A stretch of 17,457 nucleotides of DNA from Deltaproteobacteria bacterium (GTDB lineage Bacteria; Desulfobacterota; Desulfobacteria; Desulfobacterales; Desulfatibacillaceae): positions 1-17,457 of the forward strand of contig JAFDHW010000006.1 in the NCBI GenBank assembly GCA_019308705.1. Reading direction: 5' to 3'. The first letter of the stretch is position 1, and each line of letters begins with the position of its first letter. The translations under genes and the position numbers were made by a program. Positions 6,556 to 14,897 of the stretch are shown here, piece after piece. The notes beneath the pieces are model-generated. The model made no database searches. It was not told where the DNA came from and saw only the letters and a list, made by a program, of their open reading frames with translations.

Positions 6556-7428
6556 TTGGAAAAAGTACTGGCAAGGGCCAAGGTGAATCTTACCCTTCAT
6601 GTGAAGGGAAAGAGGGCCGACGGGTTTCACGAGGTGGAAACCGCCATGGTTCCCGTGGAACTCGCCGATACCCTGGAGGTCTCTGACGCCCCGGAAGGCG
6701 TGGTGGAGGTTTTCTGCCCCGCGCCCGGGGTCCCGGAAGGGGAGGCCAACCTGGCCCACAAGGCCGCCGTCCTGTTTTTCGCCGAATCCGGGGTTTCCGG
6801 CGGCGTGCGGGTCACCATAGACAAGAGGATCCCCGCGGGCGCGGGCCTGGGGGGGGGCAGCTCCGACGCGGCCTGCGTGCTCAACTGGCTGAACGTCCGC
6901 TACGGCCGCCCCTTTGGGCCAAAGCGGCTGGAGGAGCTCTCGGCGCGGCTCGGCAGCGACGTGCCCTTTTTCGTGCGGGGGACCCCCGCCCTGGCCACGG
7001 GCCGGGGGGAGATCTTAACGCCCTTGCCGGACCCGCCTCCCCGCGAGTTGGTCATCGTCTTTCCCGGCGTGTCCTCCTCCACGGCCGAGGCCTATTCCCG
7101 CCATACTTTGGCGTTGACATCGCGGGAAAAAGTTCATAGGCTTCCGCTCTCGGAGAGTGACCCCTTTGCCGACTTGGAGGGCATGCTCGCCAACGACCTG
7201 GAATCTGCCGTTATTGCAGCCATTCCCGCGGTGGGCCGGGCCAAGGCGGTTCTTGTTTCAGCGGGGGCGGGCGGCGCGCTCATGTCGGGAAGCGGGTCGT
7301 CGGTGTTCGGCCTTTTCACGGATGGGGAAACCGCGGGCAAGGCCGTCAGGCAGGCGGTTGAAGCCGATGCTTCCTGGAGCGTGTTCCGCACCCGCTTCTT
7401 TTACCGGGGCGGCGCACCGGCCCGCTGA
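6556..7428 (+). CDS. ispE: 4-diphosphocytidyl-2-C-methyl-D-erythritol kinase
   Basis: GHMP-family kinase that phosphorylates CDP-methylerythritol with ATP in the non-mevalonate isoprenoid pathway. From the TTG at 6556 it is 290 residues, the usual length, and begins LEKVLARAKVNLTLHV, aligned with typical IspE N-termini. The putative catalytic pair is Lys9 (ARAKVNL) and Asp135 (LGSDVPFF). The ATP loop PAGAGLGGGSSDAA spans 93-106 and the C-terminal glycine motif is GSGSSVFGLF. An in-frame TTG at 6517 would add 13 unconserved residues, but it overlaps the upstream terminator hairpin and has no SD, so I prefer 6556, although its own SD is also weak. It heads the cluster with tRNA-Gln, prs, rplY and pth. 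Confidence 0.93.
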   Translation: MEKVLARAKVNLTLHVKGKRADGFHEVETAMVPVELADTLEVSDAPEGVVEVFCPAPGVPEGEANLAHKAAVLFFAESGVSGGVRVTIDKRIPAGAGLGGGSSDAACVLNWLNVRYGRPFGPKRLEELSARLGSDVPFFVRGTPALATGRGEILTPLPDPPPRELVIVFPGVSSSTAEAYSRHTLALTSREKVHRLPLSESDPFADLEGMLANDLESAVIAAIPAVGRAKAVLVSAGAGGALMSGSGSSVFGLFTDGETAGKAVRQAVEADASWSVFRTRFFYRGGAPAR

Positions 7429-7461
7429 CGAAGCGCCTGTTTGCCTTCGGACGATTCGCAT

Positions 7462-7538
7462 TGGGGCGTCGTCAAGTGGCTTAAGACACAGGATTTTGGT
7501 TCCTGCATTCGGAGGTTCGAATCCTCCCGCCCCAGCCA
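7462..7538 (+). tRNA. tRNA-Gln (anticodon TTG)
   Basis: It folds as a full cloverleaf. The acceptor stem is TGGGGCG (7462-7468) with CGCCCCA (7528-7534). The D-arm has a 3-bp stem GTC/GAC. The anticodon stem is CAGGA/TCCTG with loop TTTTGGT, placing TTG at 7496-7498. The T-arm is GGAGG-TTCGAAT-CCTCC. G73 is present and CCA is encoded (7536-7538). The U1-A72 closing pair is typical of tRNA-Gln. It lies 33 bases after ispE and about 100 before prs, so it is probably cut from a longer transcript. Confidence 0.96.
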
Positions 7539-7584
7539 TCACGCCTTCGGCCCGCCGCGGCGGGGCTGCCGGGGTGCGGCCATA

Positions 7585-7626
7585 CCGGGCTTGTGCAAGA
7601 ATGCACGAGGCCCGGCCATCTTTTTT
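7585..7626 (+). terminator. Terminator or attenuator candidate between tRNA-Gln and prs
   Basis: CCGGGC (7585-7590) pairs with GCCCGG (7610-7615). After a small internal loop GTGC (7593-7596) pairs with GCAC (7603-7606). TTTTTT follows at 7621-7626, five bases after the stem. It ends only 13 bases before the prs start. A perfect palindrome CCCGCCGCGGCGGG lies just upstream (about 7550-7563). The T-run is further from the stem than usual, so termination may be partial. Confidence 0.4.
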
Positions 7627-7639
7627 ATCGTGAGGGAAG

Positions 7640-8584
7640 ATGAACGGCGACCTGCAGATTTTCACCGGCAACGCGAACCCGGCGCTGGCCAAGCGGATTT
7701 GCGAATATTTGCATCTTCCGCTGGGCGCGGCGCTGGTCAAGAACTTCTCCGACGGCGAAACCCGCGTGGAGATCCAGGAAAACGTGCGCGGCAAGGACGT
7801 GTACATCGTCCAGAGCACCTGCCCGCCGGTCAATGAAAACCTGATGGAGCTGTTGCTGATGATCGACGCGTGCAGCCGGGCGAGCACGCGCCGCATCACC
7901 GCCGTGGTGCCCTATTACGGCTACGCCCGCCAGGACAAGAAGGTATCCCCCCGGGTGCCCATCAGCGCCCGGCTGGTGGCGGACCTGCTCACCGTGGCCG
8001 GGGCGAAAAGGATCATCACCATGGACCTGCACGCCGGGCAGATCCAGGGGTTCTTCAACCTGCCCGTGGACAACCTGTTCGCCGCCCCGGTGCTCTTGGA
8101 CGACATGCGGGAGTCCTTCGTGGGCAAAAAGCTCGTCATCGTGAGCCCCGACGCCGGCGGTGTGGAGCGGGCCAGGGCGTTCGCCAAGCGCGTCCACGCC
8201 GAGCTGGCCATCGTGGACAAAAGACGCCTCAAGCCCAACGAGGCCGAGGCCATGAACGTCATCGGCGACGTCAAGGGCAAGGTGGCCATCCTTTTGGACG
8301 ACATGGCGGACACCGCGGGAACCCTCACCCAGGCCGCCGCCGCCCTCACCGAGCGGGGGGCCGAGGAAGTGCACGCCTACGTGTCCCACCCGGTGCTTTC
8401 GGGCCCGGCCGTGGAACGCATCCGCGACTCCGCCATCAAGACGCTGGTGGTCACGGACACCATTCCTCTGAACGGGGCGGCCAAGAAACTCGACAAGATC
8501 CGCGTGCTGTCCATCGCTTCCCTGGTGGGGGAGGCCATCATCCGCTCCTACCGGGGCGATTCGGTCAGCTCGCTTTTCGTGTAA
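7640..8584 (+). CDS. prs: Ribose-phosphate pyrophosphokinase (PRPP synthase)
   Basis: 314 residues, typical of class I PRPP synthases. It transfers pyrophosphate from ATP to ribose 5-phosphate, giving PRPP for nucleotide, His and Trp synthesis. Visible motifs are NFSDGET (35-41), [13 protein letters not shown] (89-101), the metal/ATP histidine in [13 protein letters not shown] (His131), the flexible-loop lysine in IVDKRR (Lys194), and the PRPP loop [12 protein letters not shown] (218-229). The ATG at 7640 is closely preceded by GAGGGA. It follows tRNA-Gln and is followed at 35 bases by rplY, the usual order in related genomes. The hairpin and T-run immediately upstream could adjust expression relative to the tRNA. 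Confidence 0.97.
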   Translation: MNGDLQIFTGNANPALAKRICEYLHLPLGAALVKNFSDGETRVEIQENVRGKDVYIVQSTCPPVNENLMELLLMIDACSRASTRRITAVVPYYGYARQDKKVSPRVPISARLVADLLTVAGAKRIITMDLHAGQIQGFFNLPVDNLFAAPVLLDDMRESFVGKKLVIVSPDAGGVERARAFAKRVHAELAIVDKRRLKPNEAEAMNVIGDVKGKVAILLDDMADTAGTLTQAAAALTERGAEEVHAYVSHPVLSGPAVERIRDSAIKTLVVTDTIPLNGAAKKLDKIRVLSIASLVGEAIIRSYRGDSVSSLFV

Positions 8585-8605
8585 AAAAACCGGAACATGC
8601 CGGAC

Positions 8606-8611
8606 AGGAGG
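8606..8611 (+). promoter_or_regulatory. Ribosome binding site that fixes the TTG start of rplY
   Basis: A perfect AGGAGG lies eight bases before TTG at 8620. No ATG or GTG in the frame is compatible with an L25 N-terminus. The reading frame stays open far upstream through prs, so the open frame alone cannot give the start. Confidence 0.85.
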
Positions 8612-8619
8612 AATACCTT

Positions 8620-9282
8620 TTGGAAGCCATTGAATTAAAAGCGAAACCGAGAGCCAAAACCGGCAATGGCCCGGCCCGGGTCCTGCGGCGGGAAGGCATG
8701 GTCCCCGCCGTGATCTACGGCCCGGGCAAGGAACCCGCCCCCCTGACCGTGGCCTTGCACGACCTGGACATGGTGTTGCGCGAACGCGGCGGCCAGGCCA
8801 TGATCAACCTCGCCATCGAGGGCGAGGACGGCAAGCGCATGGCCATGGTCAAGGAGATCCAGCGCCACCCGGTGTCCAGGAAGGTGCTTCACGCGGACTT
8901 CTACGAGGTGGCCATGGACCGGGAGATCACGCTGACGGTGCCTCTTACCGTGACAGGCGTCTCCCCCGGCGTGGAGGCCGGCGGCGTGCTCCAGGTGGTG
9001 CGCAGGGAGCTGGAAGTCTCCTGCCTGCCCATGGCCGTTCCCGAGGAGATCACCGTGGACATCTCGGGCCTTCAGGTCGGCGATTCCATCCACATTTCCG
9101 AGGTGGCTTTGCCCGAGGGCGTGACCACGGACGTCAGCCTGGACTACACCGTGGTGACGGTGGTGGCCCCGCGGGCCGAGGAAGAGGCCGTCCCCGCCGA
9201 GGAAGAGGAAGGCGAGGAGGCCGAAGCTCCGGAGGAAACCGGCGAGGCCGTGGAAGCGGCCGGGGAAACGGAAGAGGGATAG
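8620..9282 (+). CDS. rplY: 50S ribosomal protein L25, CTC/TL5 long form
   Basis: 220 residues from the TTG at 8620. Residues 1 to about 95 are the 5S rRNA-binding L25 domain, with the family pattern RREGMVPAVIYGPGKEP (23-39) and VKEIQRHPVSRKVLHADFYEV (77-97). Residues about 100-190 are the beta-rich TL5/CTC C-terminal domain, with ITVDISGLQVGDSIHISEV. The tail, from about 186 to 220, is strongly acidic (EEEE, GEEAEAPEETGE), as in many long L25 proteins. It binds 5S rRNA in the large subunit. It lies between prs and pth and is probably co-transcribed with both; only 9 bases separate its stop from the proposed pth start. Confidence 0.95.
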   Translation: MEAIELKAKPRAKTGNGPARVLRREGMVPAVIYGPGKEPAPLTVALHDLDMVLRERGGQAMINLAIEGEDGKRMAMVKEIQRHPVSRKVLHADFYEVAMDREITLTVPLTVTGVSPGVEAGGVLQVVRRELEVSCLPMAVPEEITVDISGLQVGDSIHISEVALPEGVTTDVSLDYTVVTVVAPRAEEEAVPAEEEEGEEAEAPEETGEAVEAAGETEEG

Positions 9283-9291
9283 GGGCGCGCC

Positions 9292-9918
9292 TTGGCCCCG
9301 TGCCTCTTTTTCCGAAAGACGCGTATTTCCGGCGACTGGCTCGTGCTTGGCCTGGGCAATCCGGGGCCGGAATACGAACAGACCCGGCACAACGCCGGGT
9401 TCGCGGTGGCCGACCGCCTGGCGCCGCGTTTGGGTGTCCGGCGGTGGCGCCCGGCATTTTCCGCCCTGGTTGGGGAGGGCCGGGCGGACGGGGTGTCCGC
9501 GGCCGTGGCCAAGCCCCAAACCTTCATGAACGAAAGCGGCCGGGCTGCAAGCGCCCTGGCCGAGCACATGGGACTTTCGGGGGACCGGATCCTGGTCGTC
9601 CACGACGATGTGGATCTCCCCTTCGGACGAATACGGCTAAAGCGGAAAGGAGGGGATGGAGGACACAACGGACTGCGGTCGATCATAAAGTGGCTGGGCC
9701 ACGGCCGGTTTCCCCGTCTGCGGATGGGGATCGGCCGGCCAAAGCCCGGGGAGACGATGACCGGCCACGTCCTTTCACCGTTTGACGATTACGAGTTGCA
9801 GGCCGCCGAAGCCTTGTGGGACCTGGGGGCGGAAGCGGTCCGGACGGTTCTCCTTCAGGGAATGGACGAGGCGATGAACCGCTTCAACAACATACAGGTC
9901 CAGAACCGGGACGCTTAG
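9292..9918 (+). CDS. pth: Peptidyl-tRNA hydrolase
   Basis: 208 residues from the TTG at 9292, preceded by AGGGG at about seven bases. It cleaves the ester bond of peptidyl-tRNAs dropped from ribosomes. Motifs are VLGLGNPGPEY (18-28), the catalytic histidine in TRHNAGF (His33), FMNESG (Asn80), HDDVDLPFG with the key Asp105, and GGHNGLRS (Asn126). The first 15 or so residues precede the conserved start (LVLGLGNPG) and are unusual; a GTG at 9343 would remove them but lacks an SD, so the exact start is uncertain. It follows rplY closely and precedes hppA by 63 bases. Confidence 0.95.
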   Translation: MAPCLFFRKTRISGDWLVLGLGNPGPEYEQTRHNAGFAVADRLAPRLGVRRWRPAFSALVGEGRADGVSAAVAKPQTFMNESGRAASALAEHMGLSGDRILVVHDDVDLPFGRIRLKRKGGDGGHNGLRSIIKWLGHGRFPRLRMGIGRPKPGETMTGHVLSPFDDYELQAAEALWDLGAEAVRTVLLQGMDEAMNRFNNIQVQNRDA

Positions 9919-9981
9919 GGCCGAGAGCCCGCCTTTGAGGGGAAACAGCGGCCCGGATACTTTGCCAAAGGGAGGATGAGA

Positions 9982-12084
9982 ATGTTTGAACAGTTCATGC
10001 AAAACGTACCGCTGTACTGCACCCTGGTGGGCATCCTGGGCGTGGTGTTCGCGATCGTCATCTCCATGGTGGTGAACCGCGCTCCCGCCGGCGACGCCAA
10101 GATGCAGGAGATCGCGGGCGCGGTGAAGGAAGGTGCCATCGCCTACCTGAACCGGCAGCTCAAGAGCGTGGTGCTGGTGGGCATCGCCATCGTCATCATC
10201 ATGCTCATCGCCGCGGCGAGTTCCAAGACCTGGAACTTCATGTACCCCATCGGCTTCGCCATCGGCGCTACGGCTTCCTACCTGGCCGGCTACGTAGGCA
10301 TGCGGGTGTCGGTGGTGGCCAACGTGCGCGTGGCCGAGGCCGCCAAAAAGGGGCTTGGCCCCGGCTTGTCCCTGGCCTTCAAGGGCGGATCGGTCACCGG
10401 CATGATGGTGGCCTCCCTGGCGCTCACCGCCGTGGCCGGTTTCTACGCGGTCACCCATGACATCATGGCCCTGGTCGCCCTGGGCTTCGGCGGATCCTTG
10501 ATCTCCATCTTCGCCCGTCTGGGCGGCGGCATCTTCACCAAGGGCGCCGACGTGGGTGCGGACCTGGTGGGCAAGGTCGAAGCCGGGATTCCCGAGGATG
10601 ACCCGAGAAACCCCGCGGTCATCGCGGACAACGTGGGCGACAACGTGGGCGACTGCGCCGGCATGGCCGCCGACCTGTTCGAGACCTACGCCGTGACCGC
10701 CGTGGCCGCCATGCTGTTGGGCCACCTGTTCTTCCCCAAGTTTGAAATGGCCACCCAGCTGCCCCTGGTGCTCGGCGCCATCTCCATCGTGGCCTCCGCC
10801 ATCGCGGTGTTCTTCGTGCGCCTGGGTTCGGGCTCCGAGTACATCATGGGCGCCCTGTACAAGGGCATGTTCGGCGCGGCCATCCTGGGCGCCATTGCCT
10901 TTTACTTCGTCATTCCCAAGATCATGGCGGGATTTGATGCGGCCACTTCCCCGATTCCGGGCGTAGCCGGCGGCATTCCCCCCATCAACGTCTTTTACGC
11001 CGCCCTGGTTGGCTTGGTGCTCACCGTGCTCATCGTGATCATCACGGAGTACTACACCGGCGTCTACGGTCCGGTGAAGAGGGTGGCCAACGCCTCGGTG
11101 ACCGGCCACGGCACCAACATCATCGCCGGGTTGGCCGTTTCCATGCAGGCCACCGCCGCCCCGGTGCTGGCCATCTGCCTGGCCATGGGCGTGTCCTACT
11201 ACTTTGTCGGCCTCTACGGCATCGCCATGGCCGCCATGGCCATGCTCTCCATGACCGGCATGGTCATCGCGGTGGACGCCTACGGCCCCATCACCGACAA
11301 CGCCGGCGGCATCGCCGAAATGGCCGATCTCGATGAGAGCGTCCGGGCCGTCACCGACCCCCTGGACGCGGTGGGCAACACCACCAAGGCCGTCACCAAG
11401 GGCTACGCCATCGGCTCCGCCGGCCTGGCCGCCCTGGTGCTGTTCGCCAGCTACCTCTACGAGTTCCCCATCCAGGCCGCCGGCGGCATGAAAGAGGTCC
11501 TCAAAGACCCCAGCAGTATCCAGGTCATCAACTTTGACCTGTCCAACGTCAGCGTCATCGTGGGCCTGTTCATCGGCGGCCTTTTGCCCTACCTGTTCGC
11601 CTCCATGGCCATGAACGCCGTGGGACGCGCGGGCGGCGCGGTGGTCGAGGAAGTCCGCCGCCAGTTCAGGGAGATCCCGGGCATCATGGAAGGCACCGGC
11701 CGGCCGGATTACGCGGCCTGCGTGGACATCGTGACCTCCTTCGCCTTAAAGGAGATGATGGTCCCGGCGCTCCTGCCCGTCGTCGCCCCCATCCTGGTGG
11801 GCCTGCTCCTGGGCAAGGTGGCCCTGGGCGGCCTGCTCATCGGCTCCATCATCACCGGGCTTTTCGTGGCCATTTCCATGACCACGGGCGGCGCCGCGTG
11901 GGATAACGCCAAGAAGTACATTGAGGACGGCCATCTGGGCGGCAAGGGTTCCGACGCCCACAAGGCGGCCGTCACCGGCGACACCGTCGGCGATCCGTAC
12001 AAGGACACCGCCGGCCCCGCCGTGAACCCCATGATCAAGATACTGAACGTGGTCGCCCTGCTGATGGTGCCTTTCCTCCTATAG
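9982..12084 (+). CDS. hppA: Membrane-bound proton-pumping pyrophosphatase, K+-independent type
   Basis: 700 residues from the ATG at 9982, which has GGAGG at 9971-9975; an ATG at 9976 overlaps that SD and is rejected. This is a polytopic inner-membrane protein with about 16 hydrophobic segments. Pyrophosphate-binding motifs include DVGADLVGK (190-198), DNVGDNVGD (216-224), [12 protein letters not shown] (432-443) and [18 protein letters not shown] near the end. The subclass-determining segment reads [10 protein letters not shown], with Lys469 and Thr472. K+-dependent enzymes carry Ala at the first of these positions, so this one should be K+-independent and pump protons. It hydrolyses PPi from biosynthesis and stores the energy as a proton gradient, useful to an energy-limited anaerobe. 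A strong terminator follows. Confidence 0.96.
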   Translation: MFEQFMQNVPLYCTLVGILGVVFAIVISMVVNRAPAGDAKMQEIAGAVKEGAIAYLNRQLKSVVLVGIAIVIIMLIAAASSKTWNFMYPIGFAIGATASYLAGYVGMRVSVVANVRVAEAAKKGLGPGLSLAFKGGSVTGMMVASLALTAVAGFYAVTHDIMALVALGFGGSLISIFARLGGGIFTKGADVGADLVGKVEAGIPEDDPRNPAVIADNVGDNVGDCAGMAADLFETYAVTAVAAMLLGHLFFPKFEMATQLPLVLGAISIVASAIAVFFVRLGSGSEYIMGALYKGMFGAAILGAIAFYFVIPKIMAGFDAATSPIPGVAGGIPPINVFYAALVGLVLTVLIVIITEYYTGVYGPVKRVANASVTGHGTNIIAGLAVSMQATAAPVLAICLAMGVSYYFVGLYGIAMAAMAMLSMTGMVIAVDAYGPITDNAGGIAEMADLDESVRAVTDPLDAVGNTTKAVTKGYAIGSAGLAALVLFASYLYEFPIQAAGGMKEVLKDPSSIQVINFDLSNVSVIVGLFIGGLLPYLFASMAMNAVGRAGGAVVEEVRRQFREIPGIMEGTGRPDYAACVDIVTSFALKEMMVPALLPVVAPILVGLLLGKVALGGLLIGSIITGLFVAISMTTGGAAWDNAKKYIEDGHLGGKGSDAHKAAVTGDTVGDPYKDTAGPAVNPMIKILNVVALLMVPFLL

Positions 12085-12108
12085 CAGCCGCCACGGCGGA
12101 TATCTCCG

Positions 12109-12136
12109 GGGAGGGCCTTCGGGCCCTCCCTTTTTT
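12109..12136 (+). terminator. Strong Rho-independent terminator of hppA
   Basis: GGGAGGGCC (12109-12117) and GGCCCTCCC (12122-12130) form a perfect 9-bp stem closed by a TTCG tetraloop and followed by TTTTTT (12131-12136). It starts 25 bases after the hppA stop and ends the plus-strand cluster. The opposite strand lacks a T-run, so it works in one direction only. Confidence 0.93.
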
Positions 12137-12354
12137 GTTGGAACCCTTTTCCATCATGTTTTCCCGTCCCTGTGGGCGTCCGCGCCCTCGTCCAGGGGCA
12201 TGACGTGGGGCCGCCGCGCAGGAGAAGGGGACCGCTGAAACCAGGAGGGGACACCGGGACAAGGCAGGTGGTGCGGGAAGTCTTCTTGCCCGGGTTATTC
12301 ACGAGCCCGATTTGCGCGAGAGCAAGGAAGGCAGGGTGAAGCTGTATTTGGGCG

Positions 12355-12843
12355 TCAGTTGCGGATCCGGGCGCCGAAGCCGCCGAACCGGTTGTACCGG
12401 GGGTCGCCCTCGGAGGGCGGGTCCACCATCACGGTCTTTTCCCCGGGATCGGCGATTATGGAGGTCCAGTTGTAGGAGGAGTACCATAGGCCGATTTGCT
12501 CGCCTTGGGGCCCGCGGATGACGGCTCCCTTGTTGAATACGGCGCGCCTGATGTTGCGGTTCATGTTGTCGAGCCAGCGGTCCAGCTGCTTTTCGGTCAT
12601 GGGGGAGACCTTCTTCCACAGGCGGGTCTTCAGCCTCCATTCGTCCTTGATGGCGATGATGGCTTCGGGGTCGACCGAGGAGCCGGTGTAGTAATAGGTG
12701 TAGCCGTTAAGGACGTTTCGTTCCTCGAACATTTCGGCCGCTTCCATGTCCCGGTCCAGGTAGCCGGTGTTTTTCGCGGCGCAGCCCACCGCCAGGGACA
12801 GGGCCACAACGGCTACGGCCGCCAGAAGGAAGGATCTTGCCAT
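12355..12843 (-). CDS. Small predicted lipoprotein of unknown function
   Basis: 162 residues. Arg3 is followed by a hydrophobic stretch (5-19) and the lipobox-like LAVGC with Cys21, so export and lipid attachment are likely. The mature part has GYTYYYTGSSVDPEAIIAI (48-66), KTRLWKKVS (72-80), a probably helical MTEKQLDRWLDNMNRNIRR, and a C-terminal beta-like part with IGLWYSSYNW (117-126) and VMVDPP (139-143). I believe similar small lipoproteins with a YYYTG...AII pattern occur in other Desulfobacterota, but no function is known to me. The start at 12843 has GGGGA upstream. It lies 83 bases after the CoA-transferase gene without an obvious terminator between, so it may be the second gene of that transcript. 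It converges with hppA. Confidence 0.75.
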   Translation of the reverse strand: MARSFLLAAVAVVALSLAVGCAAKNTGYLDRDMEAAEMFEERNVLNGYTYYYTGSSVDPEAIIAIKDEWRLKTRLWKKVSPMTEKQLDRWLDNMNRNIRRAVFNKGAVIRGPQGEQIGLWYSSYNWTSIIADPGEKTVMVDPPSEGDPRYNRFGGFGARIRN

Positions 12844-12926
12844 GTGGTCCCCCGGTTCCCCGCCATCTTCCCGGAAGGTGGGACTACTGGAACGTAAGGC
12901 ATAAAAGCAGGGCGTAAAGGCGGGAT

Positions 12927-14816
12927 TCAGGACCTGGCGGACGCCTTGTCGGGAAAGGGCATCTCCAGGTACAGCTCGCCCCCGGGCTCGCGGCGGGAGG
13001 TAAGATGGGGATAGTGCTTCTCGAAGACCTTGAGCATGGGCACGTTGTCCGGCAGGACGGTGGCGGCGAACCCGGTGTAGCCGTTTTCCCGGGCGATCTT
13101 TTCCAGGGATTTGAGCAAGTAGGAGCAGATGCCCAGGCGCTGGTAGTTTTCCCGGGTGACAAAGGCCACCTCGGCCAGGCCGTTCTCTCCCTCGGCGTAG
13201 GAGCCGATGGCCACGATCTCTTTGTAGCCGCCCTTTGGCCCCAGGCCCACCAGGGACATGTTCCTGCGGTAGTCCACCGCGGCCCAGTGCTTCTGCACCA
13301 TCTCGTGGGAAAACGTGCGCTGGTTGTGGAAGAACCGGTAGTAGATGGTGTCTTCCTCGAGGGAGTAGAAGAAGTCGCGGTAGGCGATCTCGTCCGAGGG
13401 CAAAAGGGGCCGGAATTCCACGGTCTTGCCGTTTTTCAGGCACAGGCTGGTCTTGTAGTTCTCCAGAAAGATGAGGTCGTCCTCGGGCGGCGGCAGCTGG
13501 TCGGAGAAGATGTAGCGCCGGCGCTTGGCCTCGTTCACCAGCTCGGAGCGGAAGTTGGGGTGGGCGATCTGGGCCAGCTCGATGACCCGCTGGTAGATGC
13601 TCTGGCCCTGGAGCTCGGCGATGCCGTATTCCGTGACCACGAAGTTCACGTCGCCGCGGGTGGTGGCCACGCCCGCGCCTACGGAAAGGTGGGGCACGAT
13701 GCGCGAGACCGTGCCGCCCTTGGCCGTGGAGGGCAGCGCGATGATGGAAAACCCGCCCTTGCTCATGGCCGAGCCGCGTAAAAAATCCACCTGGTCGCCG
13801 ATGCCCGAATAGAAGATGTAGCCCGTGGAATCCGAGCACACCTGGCCGGTCAAATCCACTTCCAGGGCCGACGAGATGGAAATGAGCCCGTCGTTTCTGG
13901 CGATGACCGTGGGGTCGTTCACGAACTCGGAACTGCGGAAGTAGTAGAGCGGGTTGTTGTCCACGTGGTCGTACAGCGCCTGGGTGCCCATGCACAAAGA
14001 GGCCACGATGCGGCCGGGCAGCAAGGTCTTTTTTTTGTTGGTGATGACCCCGGCTTCGATGAGCGGCAAAAACCCGTCGGTGATCATCTGGGTGTGGATG
14101 CCCAGGTCCTTCTTGTGGTCCAGGTACTTCAAGACTGCGTAGGGCAGTTGGCCGAAGCCCACCTGGAGGGTGGCGCAGTCCTCCACCAGCTCGGACACGT
14201 ACAGGCCGATCCTCCGGGCGCACTCCTCGTCCGTGACCACGGGCAGATACTCCACCAGGGGCTCCTCGTGGAGCACGATGCAGTCTATGTCGTTCACGTG
14301 CACGAAGCTGTCTCCCCAGGTGCGGGGCATGCGGGGGTTCACCTGGGCCACCACGTACTTGGCGTTTTCCGCGCCCGAGCGGGTCACGTCCACGGACACG
14401 CCCAGGGAGCAGTATCCGAACCGGTCCGGCGGCGACACCTGGATGAGCGCCACGTCCAGGCCGATGCGCTGGCTGGAGAACAGCTTGGGGATCTGGGAAA
14501 GGTAGGCGGGCAGGTAGTCGATCTTGCCCTCGAACGCGGCCTTGCGCATCTTTTCGGAGATGAAGAAAAGCTTTAAGCTGTAGCGGCGGAGAAAGTCCGG
14601 ATCGTCCACGTAGTCCGCCAGGGTGAACCCGAGCATCTGGTAGATCTGGATGTCGGTGAGCGTCTTTTCCGCCATGAGGGCGTGGATCAGGTGCTGGGGT
14701 TCGCCGCAGCCCGTGCCGATGAACACCCGGGAGCCGGGCCGGATGTTCCGTATGGCCTCCCGGGCCGTGGTGATTTTCTTGGGGCAGTTTGTCTTGAGCC
14801 AGGACACGTAATCCAT
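12927..14816 (-). CDS. Acetyl-CoA hydrolase/CoA-transferase fused to a GNAT acetyltransferase domain
   Basis: 629 residues in two modules. Residues 1 to about 440 are a Cat1/4-hydroxybutyrate CoA-transferase-type protein, with RVFIGTGCGEPQHLI (30-44), VALIQVSPPDRFGYCSLG (122-139), the proposed acyl-acceptor glutamate Glu319 in SSALEVDLTGQV, FYSGIGDQVDF (335-345), and TEYGIAELQG (395-404). Residues about 466-620 are a GNAT domain beginning EFRPLLPSDE, with the acetyl-CoA loop QRLGICSYLL (559-568) inside AEVAFVTRENYQRLGI. The first module should move CoA between acyl groups or hydrolyse acyl-CoA; the second may acetylate an amine or protein lysine. The substrates of both are unknown. The start at 14816 has a G-run SD. 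A TATAAT promoter and two leader hairpins lie upstream, and a lipoprotein gene follows. Confidence 0.9.
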   Translation of the reverse strand: MDYVSWLKTNCPKKITTAREAIRNIRPGSRVFIGTGCGEPQHLIHALMAEKTLTDIQIYQMLGFTLADYVDDPDFLRRYSLKLFFISEKMRKAAFEGKIDYLPAYLSQIPKLFSSQRIGLDVALIQVSPPDRFGYCSLGVSVDVTRSGAENAKYVVAQVNPRMPRTWGDSFVHVNDIDCIVLHEEPLVEYLPVVTDEECARRIGLYVSELVEDCATLQVGFGQLPYAVLKYLDHKKDLGIHTQMITDGFLPLIEAGVITNKKKTLLPGRIVASLCMGTQALYDHVDNNPLYYFRSSEFVNDPTVIARNDGLISISSALEVDLTGQVCSDSTGYIFYSGIGDQVDFLRGSAMSKGGFSIIALPSTAKGGTVSRIVPHLSVGAGVATTRGDVNFVVTEYGIAELQGQSIYQRVIELAQIAHPNFRSELVNEAKRRRYIFSDQLPPPEDDLIFLENYKTSLCLKNGKTVEFRPLLPSDEIAYRDFFYSLEEDTIYYRFFHNQRTFSHEMVQKHWAAVDYRRNMSLVGLGPKGGYKEIVAIGSYAEGENGLAEVAFVTRENYQRLGICSYLLKSLEKIARENGYTGFAATVLPDNVPMLKVFEKHYPHLTSRREPGGELYLEMPFPDKASARS

Positions 14817-14840
14817 GGCGACCCCCGTGTGGCAAAAGGG

Positions 14841-14881
14841 CGGAAAGCGGGCGTTTTCCGAGCGCCGGGCGCGACCCGGCG
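14841..14881 (-). promoter_or_regulatory. Two tandem hairpins in the leader of the CoA-transferase/GNAT gene
   Basis: Read on plus coordinates, CGGAAA (14841-14846) pairs with TTTCCG (14855-14860), and CGCCGGG (14863-14869) pairs with CCCGGCG (14875-14881). Both lie between the candidate promoter and the start codon at 14816. Neither has a T-run, so they are not terminators; they may stabilise the message or act in translational control. Confidence 0.4.
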
Positions 14882-14897
14882 GCAGAAGGATTGACCG

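Noticed and set aside
7870..9282. 470-residue frame spanning prs and rplY
   Set aside because: Only the part from TTG 8620 onward, preceded by AGGAGG, matches L25; the earlier part is an out-of-frame reading of prs.
9775..11109. 444-residue open frame antisense to hppA
   Set aside because: Gly/His/Asp-rich shadow of hppA with no motif or suitable start site.
12137..12354. Small gene between hppA and the lipoprotein
   Set aside because: No frame with an SD and ordered translation; the stretch is the spacer between two converging genes.
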